Shown one piece after another: positions 59,884-64,000 of a DNA stretch of 64,000 nt (positions are counted from its first letter, which is position 1; every line of letters begins with the position of its first letter). This DNA comes from Glacieibacterium sp965200405 (lineage in GTDB: Bacteria; Pseudomonadota; Alphaproteobacteria; Sphingomonadales; Sphingomonadaceae). The position numbers were made by a program, and so were the translations under genes. The notes under the pieces are model-generated. The model was not told where the DNA came from and ran no database searches. It saw only the letters and a list, made by a program, of their open reading frames with translations. The stretch spans positions 2,666,001-2,730,000 of the forward strand of contig NZ_OZ241356.1 of the NCBI RefSeq assembly GCF_965200405.1, given 5' to 3'.

Positions 59884-59903
59884 TTGATATAAAGATAATA
59901 CAA
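59884..59903. promoter_or_regulatory. Operator copy 9 of the catabolic regulon
   Basis: This copy reads TTG-N14-CAA and matches the reference at 18 of 20 positions. It lies 50 bases upstream of the small HTH gene (leftward). It is the last copy to the right; none was found before the membrane-protein or CoA-transferase genes beyond it. Confidence 0.72.
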
Positions 59904-59989
59904 ATATGGCAAGCGCGAAGCTGGCCCGTAGACGCGCGATTTCTTGCTGACGACCATTTACTGTCGCGGACCAGATGCTGGATGGCGGG

Positions 59990-60706
59990 TCAGTTCGGCG
60001 TCGCGATACCGAGATAAGCTGCGAGTGTGATCAGCAGCCAGATGGTGATGACGGAGACGCGCGCCTGTTCGTTCACGCGCCTGATTATGGCGTCGGTCCC
60101 GGCCGTTGGGCCGCTGGTGGTCATCTCGCGGATCGCGCCAAAAAGCGGTACGAGCTGCCGTCTCACGACGAGCCCCAGCGCGACGCAGCCTGCGAGCAGG
60201 CACAGCTTCAGCGCAATGAAGAGGGGGATCGTCAGCAGGCCGACCAGCCCAGCCACTCCCGAGAGACCGAACGTCGCCACGCACACATAGCGAATTGCGA
60301 GATCGATCTTCTTGACCGCACCGCCGTCACCATGCCGAAGATGGACTGCCCAGGCGAGCGCCAGCCAGCCCAGGAAGAGCAGTGCCACGATTGCAGGAAT
60401 ATAGGCGGGCAGGTCGATCCAGCCCTTTGCCGAGGCGAGCGCCAGTCCGGTCGGAAACGCCAGGATCAGCATCGTGCGCGGCGCCATGTCGATGTTGTTG
60501 AGGATCTTCACCGCCATCATCCGCTCGGCAACGGAGCGTTTGGGATCGGTCATGAAGCTGGATGTGTAGAACGCACCGAGATCGCCGCCCAGCCAATAGA
60601 CGAGCACCAGCACATGAAACAGGGTGAGTAACACAACGAACACGATCCAGTCCCTTTTCGCTTTGTCTGATAAGGGGTTCTGGTCGTGCCGGCGGACCGG
60701 CGTCAA
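59990..60706 (-). CDS. Multi-pass membrane protein of unknown function
   Basis: This protein of about 238 residues has five or six hydrophobic segments (IVFVVLLTLFHVLVLVYWLG, MLILAFPTGLALA, IPAIVALLFLGWLALAWAV, and three more). The layout resembles predicted membrane proteins of the DUF2269 kind, but I am not certain. The frame opens with TTG 60706 without a clear ribosome site; a later GTG could be the real start. It stands alone and lacks the operator, so it is probably outside the regulon. Confidence 0.65.
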   Translation of the reverse strand: MTPVRRHDQNPLSDKAKRDWIVFVVLLTLFHVLVLVYWLGGDLGAFYTSSFMTDPKRSVAERMMAVKILNNIDMAPRTMLILAFPTGLALASAKGWIDLPAYIPAIVALLFLGWLALAWAVHLRHGDGGAVKKIDLAIRYVCVATFGLSGVAGLVGLLTIPLFIALKLCLLAGCVALGLVVRRQLVPLFGAIREMTTSGPTAGTDAIIRRVNEQARVSVITIWLLITLAAYLGIATPN

Positions 60707-60768
60707 TTTGAGTATTTCGCCAAGGCAAGGCGACCTCGACCATGATTGTAAAGGACAGGACGATATCC

Positions 60769-62088
60769 ATGTTGAGCCCGAAAGCTGCCGAACGGCTCGC
60801 CATCGTATCCATGTCGGCGACCGACGCCGTTGCCTTGATCCCTAATGGATCGAGGATCGCCATGGGCCTGGGTGTCTCACAGCCTCCCGCGCTGTTGTCG
60901 GCTTTGGCCGATCGTGCGCGGCGCAAGGCGGTCGGCGGCCTATCGCTCTATTATCTGCTATCGACGCGTATCGCCGGCGAGACGGTACTGCAGGCCGATC
61001 TGTCGGACCGCATCCGCCCGGTCAGCCTCTTTCACAGCGCTGTCGAGCGAACCCTCGACGCGGCCAACGGCGAGCGACCTTGCGTCGAGGTGCTGCCGAC
61101 GCCGTTTCACCAGGTGCCCCGTGTCCTGTGTGAGCAGGTCCGCGTCGATACCCTGCTCGTCACCACTTCGCCGATGGACGAGGCGGGCCATTTCAGCCTC
61201 GGCACCAATACCGATTATGCCCTGTCCGTCGCGCGAAGCGGCGCGCGGATCATCCTTGAAGTCAACCGCCACATGCCGCGGGTGTCCGGCGATTGCCTGA
61301 TTCACGTCTCCGATGTGACGGCAGTCGTCGAGAATCACGTACCCCTTCAAGAGATGCCCGATGCCGTTCCAGGGCCCGCCGACCTGGCGATCGCGACGAT
61401 TATCGCCGGGCTGGTCGAGGATGGCGATTGCCTACAGATGGGCATCGGCGCGATCCCCCAGGTGGTCTGCGCGAAACTCGGCTCGCACCGAAATCTCGGC
61501 ATCCACACCGAGCTGTTGACGCCCGGGCTGGCCGCGCTGATGCGCTCCGGCGTCGTCGACAACAGCCGCAAGCAGATCGATCACGGCCGAAGCGTGTTTA
61601 CCTTCGCAATGGGCGGCCGCGACTTTTATGAGTTTATGGACGAACATCCGACGCTCGAGGCGCGACCCGTGGAGTACGTCAACGATCCGGCGGTCATTGC
61701 GCGTAACGACAAGGTGCTGTCAGTCAACGCTACCCTCGAGATCGATCTCGATGGTGCGTGCAACTCCGAAAGTGTCCGCGGCCTGCAATACAGCGCATCG
61801 GGCGGTCAGCTGGATTTCGTGCGTGGCGCGTATGCCTCACGCGGGGGAAGGTCGATCATCGCCTGCCACTCGACTGCTGCGAACGGCACGATCTCCCGCA
61901 TCGTGCCCGTACTTCATGGTCCCGTCACCACGCCGCGCAACGACACGCACATCGTTGTGACCGAACACGGCTGGGTCGACCTGAAGGGCAAGACGCTGGT
62001 CGAACGGGCCCGCGCCTTGATCGCCCTCGCAGCGCCGGAACACCGGGAACATCTCGAGCACCAGATGCGCGTCCGCCACCGCCTGTGA
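60769..62088 (+). CDS. Acetyl-CoA hydrolase/transferase-family protein (class I CoA-transferase fold)
   Basis: This protein of about 439 residues has the fold of acetyl-CoA hydrolases and 4-hydroxybutyrate or succinyl CoA-transferases. Segments include GSRIAMGLGVSQPPALLSAL, GDCLQMGIGAIPQVVCAKLG (in part), the Glu-containing IHTELLTPGL, and NATLEIDLDGACNSES, with SASGGQLDFVRGA following. ATG 60769 is preferred because AAGGACAGGA lies eight bases upstream; ATG 60742 would add nine residues. It lies just right of the regulon and may make or recycle CoA esters for it, but no operator is seen in front. Confidence 0.88.
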   Translation: MLSPKAAERLAIVSMSATDAVALIPNGSRIAMGLGVSQPPALLSALADRARRKAVGGLSLYYLLSTRIAGETVLQADLSDRIRPVSLFHSAVERTLDAANGERPCVEVLPTPFHQVPRVLCEQVRVDTLLVTTSPMDEAGHFSLGTNTDYALSVARSGARIILEVNRHMPRVSGDCLIHVSDVTAVVENHVPLQEMPDAVPGPADLAIATIIAGLVEDGDCLQMGIGAIPQVVCAKLGSHRNLGIHTELLTPGLAALMRSGVVDNSRKQIDHGRSVFTFAMGGRDFYEFMDEHPTLEARPVEYVNDPAVIARNDKVLSVNATLEIDLDGACNSESVRGLQYSASGGQLDFVRGAYASRGGRSIIACHSTAANGTISRIVPVLHGPVTTPRNDTHIVVTEHGWVDLKGKTLVERARALIALAAPEHREHLEHQMRVRHRL

Positions 62089-62323
62089 AGAGGGCCGCGA
62101 TGGAAGAGGCCTGTTCAGGCACGTTGCATGGTCCAGCCATTCGCCGCGACGGTCGCCAAAGCGTTTCCCCTCCGCCCATCGAAGAATCACAACTTGAAGC
62201 CTGCCTCGCCGTCGAGGAAATTCAGGGTTCACAGTGCCCATCTTCGCTTTTTTATGAGGCCGATGTTGGTCAAGCTGCGTCCGATTTCGGCGAGATAGTC
62301 ATCGCATATAATCGGAGTTGCGG

Positions 62324-62360
62324 CGGCGGGAAGGGCGGCCGTTTCTCGCTCCCCGCCGCA
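62324..62360. terminator. Weak hairpin in the 285-base convergent gap 62089-62373
   Basis: GCGGCGGG (62324-62331) and CCCGCCGC (62353-62360) could pair over a 21-base loop between the convergent CoA-transferase and hydrolase genes. No T-run follows on either strand, so rho-independent termination is doubtful. Nothing else was recognised in this gap. Confidence 0.3.
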
Positions 62361-62373
62361 GGTAATGTCGGCG

Positions 62374-63240
62374 TCAGTCGGTCACGTCCGCCACGGTCGG
62401 CCTTGGCTCCTGCACAGGCGCAGCCTCGTTCAGGAAAGCGAGCAGGTCGGCGTTGACCCGGTCCGGATCGGTGATCGCGATGCCGTGATTGCCGCCCGGA
62501 TAGACGATCAGGCGGGCGTTCGGGATGACCTCGACCGCGCGGCGGCCGCCGGCGTCGATCGGCACGATCTGATCATCGTCGCCGTGGATCACCAGCGTCG
62601 GCACGTCGATGCGGCGGGCATCCTCGGTGTAATCGAGCTCCCAGCTGAAGGACGTTTCATATTCAGCAAGGAGGCCGCCCTGCAGGCCCTGGAACCAGAA
62701 CAGGTCGCGCATGCCCTGCGTGACCTTGGAGCCTTCGCGGTTGGCGCTGAAGAAGGGCGTCGCGACATCCTTGAAGAATTGGGACCGGTTCGCGAGCGTT
62801 CCGGCCCGGATCTGGTCGATGCCTTCGATCGGAACGCCGGCCGGGTTGTCGGGTGCCTGCAGCATCCGCGGCACGATCGAATCCAGCAGCACGACCTTGG
62901 CGACGCGGCTGGTCCCGTGCCGGCCGATGTAGCGCGCAACCTCGCCGCCACCGGTCGAATGACCGACCAGGACGACCTGCTTAAGATCGAGGTGTTCGAT
63001 GAGGCCGGCGAGATCGTCCGCCCAGGTATCGACGTCATTGCCGAAATCGGGCTGATCGGAACGGCCGTTGCCGCGCCTGTCATGCGCAATCGCGCGGAAG
63101 CCGTTGGCGCGGAGAAACATCATCTGTCCCTCCCAGGCGTCGCCGGTAAGTGGCCAGCCATGGCTAAGCACGACCGGCTGCCCGTTGCCCCAATCGCGGT
63201 AGTAGATCTGCGTTCCGTCACTTGTGGTGTGGAATGGCAT
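62374..63240 (-). CDS. Alpha/beta-hydrolase, non-haem chloroperoxidase/esterase type
   Basis: This 288-residue protein has a canonical alpha/beta-hydrolase active site. The oxyanion region is LSHGWPLTGDAWEG, the elbow VGHSTGGGEVARYI with Ser as nucleophile, the acid in IHGDDDQIVP and the catalytic His in YPGGNHGIAITDP. It fits the bacterial chloroperoxidase/arylesterase group. It is not related in active-site pattern to the HTG proteins of the catabolic region and serves as a useful comparison. It stands alone with a 209-base upstream gap; the physiological substrate is unknown. Confidence 0.92.
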   Translation of the reverse strand: MPFHTTSDGTQIYYRDWGNGQPVVLSHGWPLTGDAWEGQMMFLRANGFRAIAHDRRGNGRSDQPDFGNDVDTWADDLAGLIEHLDLKQVVLVGHSTGGGEVARYIGRHGTSRVAKVVLLDSIVPRMLQAPDNPAGVPIEGIDQIRAGTLANRSQFFKDVATPFFSANREGSKVTQGMRDLFWFQGLQGGLLAEYETSFSWELDYTEDARRIDVPTLVIHGDDDQIVPIDAGGRRAVEVIPNARLIVYPGGNHGIAITDPDRVNADLLAFLNEAAPVQEPRPTVADVTD

Positions 63241-63449
63241 TGTTCAGGTCCCCTTGCGAGCTGGTCGAGTGAGTACGCGACGCTACGAGGCGAGAGTGCC
63301 ACTACACCGGCGGGTGTCGCCGATAACGACCCCGCGCTGCGGACGGCGAATGGATCGTATCACAAAATTTGTTACAGCGGAGGCATTCGGCGCTGCTCGC
63401 TCACAGAGCCTGCGGAGACGTTGGAAAAGGTGCGATCGCGGAGGTGCAG

Positions 63450-64000
63450 CTAGCGGCCTGTTCCTTCGTGCGACCGCTGCATGGCGCGCTCGTAGGCGTC
63501 GCGGCCGGTGGTGCGGGCAAGATACGCCTGTTCGGCATCGCCGAGGATGATGCCGCAATTCCTCTGTCCCAGGTTCAGGGCATAGGTTACCGAGATGTCG
63601 GCGGCGGTGAAATCCTCGCCGGCGAGATAGGGCGAGCGGTCGAGCCGTCGGCTGACCAGCGCCAGGCGCTTCTGGAAGGACTTCAGGCACCAGGCGGCGC
63701 CCCAATTCTCCCGCTCGGCCTCCGGCGCGAGGAAGCGGCTGACGACGACGGGCATCATGAGGGTCGCGAGGCCGGCTTCGCCCAGGTGCAGGAATTGCTG
63801 GTAGGCGGGGAAGCCCGGATCGTGCGGTGGGGGCGCCAGTGGCGTCGGCCCGTAGCGCGCCATCAGATATTCCATGATGGCGATCGACTCGACCATGACG
63901 ATATCGCCGTCCTGCATCGCCGGAATATAGTCGGCGGGGTTGATTGCCAGGAATTCGGGGTCCTGGTCGGCGGCCAGCATGTCGACCTGCCGCACGCGGT
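63450..64000 (-). CDS. Glutathione S-transferase, 5' end outside the window
   Basis: The frame is open to the right edge of the window, so the N-terminal 20 or so residues are missing. The thioredoxin-fold part shows INPADYIPAMQDGDIVMVES with the conserved Glu-Ser that binds the glutathione gamma-glutamyl group. IAIMEYLMARYG and a helical C-terminal domain with YLAGEDFTAADISVTYAL follow. The family conjugates glutathione to electrophiles or acts as isomerase. GST genes are common near sphingomonad aromatic pathways, but this one has no operator in view and the residues around the catalytic Ser/Tyr are outside the window. Confidence 0.88.
   Translation of the reverse strand, partial: RVRQVDMLAADQDPEFLAINPADYIPAMQDGDIVMVESIAIMEYLMARYGPTPLAPPPHDPGFPAYQQFLHLGEAGLATLMMPVVVSRFLAPEAERENWGAAWCLKSFQKRLALVSRRLDRSPYLAGEDFTAADISVTYALNLGQRNCGIILGDAEQAYLARTTGRDAYERAMQRSHEGTGR

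Noticed and set aside
60707..60768. A tenth operator copy before the acetyl-CoA hydrolase-family gene
   Set aside because: The short AT-rich part (TTTGAGTATTTCGCCAAGG) lacks the TG-N14-CA spacing.
59904..62373. Repeat of the tRNA-Leu 3' end as right attachment site
   Set aside because: I looked for GGTTCGAGTCCGG and CAGGGGCACCA by eye in the right part and found none; a computer search could still find a degenerate copy.
1..64000. Transposons, integrases, CRISPR arrays, rRNA genes
   Set aside because: No transposase or integrase motifs, no regularly spaced repeats and no rRNA sequence were seen on either strand.

Overview
The window is a 64-kb stretch of high-GC alphaproteobacterial chromosome, most likely from a sphingomonad (Sphingomonas, Sphingobium or Novosphingobium type). 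This rests on the GC-rich coding style, the TonB-dependent receptor inside a catabolic cluster, the glcG-like/glcB pair, and the RluB protein with a long Arg/Pro/Gly-rich N-terminus followed by a tRNA-Leu. The genus is inferred from gene content and style, not from a marker gene.

Region A (1 to about 22.75 kb) is ordinary chromosomal backbone. It holds the end of a FadB/FadJ-type hydroxyacyl-CoA dehydrogenase, a metallophosphoesterase overlapping cysK tail to tail, an MFS exporter, and a membrane protein. It continues with a secreted esterase, five small membrane or secreted proteins (including a CPBP protease), an MBL-fold hydrolase, glcG-like/glcB, an aldo/keto reductase and a lipoprotein endo/exonuclease/phosphatase. 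It ends with an OpgG/OpgD glucan protein, a UvrD/PcrA helicase, a SugE-type transporter, rsmD, an RluB-type pseudouridine synthase and tRNA-Leu(CAA).

Region B (about 23.07 to 59.83 kb) is the striking part: about 30 genes in tightly overlapping operons that look like one catabolic regulon. It encodes a TonB receptor, two MFS transporters and two VAO/GlcD-type flavin oxidases. It also has two MDR dehydrogenases, an SDR, a fumarate-reductase-like flavoprotein, hydantoinase/oxoprolinase A and B subunits, and an MmgE/PrpD protein. Further members are a bicupin, an isochorismatase-like amidase, two polysaccharide-deacetylase-like hydrolases, LeuC/LeuD-like dehydratase subunits, a CaiB-type CoA-transferase and an HMG-CoA-lyase-like enzyme. 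Several modules occur twice: a VOC protein with an alpha/beta-hydrolase, and a SAM-fold protein with a small helical protein. The alpha/beta-hydrolase proteins of this cluster have His where the nucleophile Ser should be. A 20-bp dyad, TG-N14-CA with AT-rich flanks, occurs in nine intergenic spaces. It precedes every transcription unit of the region except the gene for the only regulator there, a HutC-type GntR protein. The substrate is not evident. The downstream part (dehydratase, CoA-transferase, lyase) suggests that a branched di- or tricarboxylic acid is finally cleaved to central CoA esters.

Region C (59.99 to 64 kb) has no copy of the operator that I could find. It carries a membrane protein, an acetyl-CoA hydrolase/transferase-family protein, a canonical Ser-type alpha/beta-hydrolase and the incomplete gene of a glutathione S-transferase. 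No transposase, integrase, CRISPR array or rRNA was seen. All motif alignments were made by eye and no database search was run.
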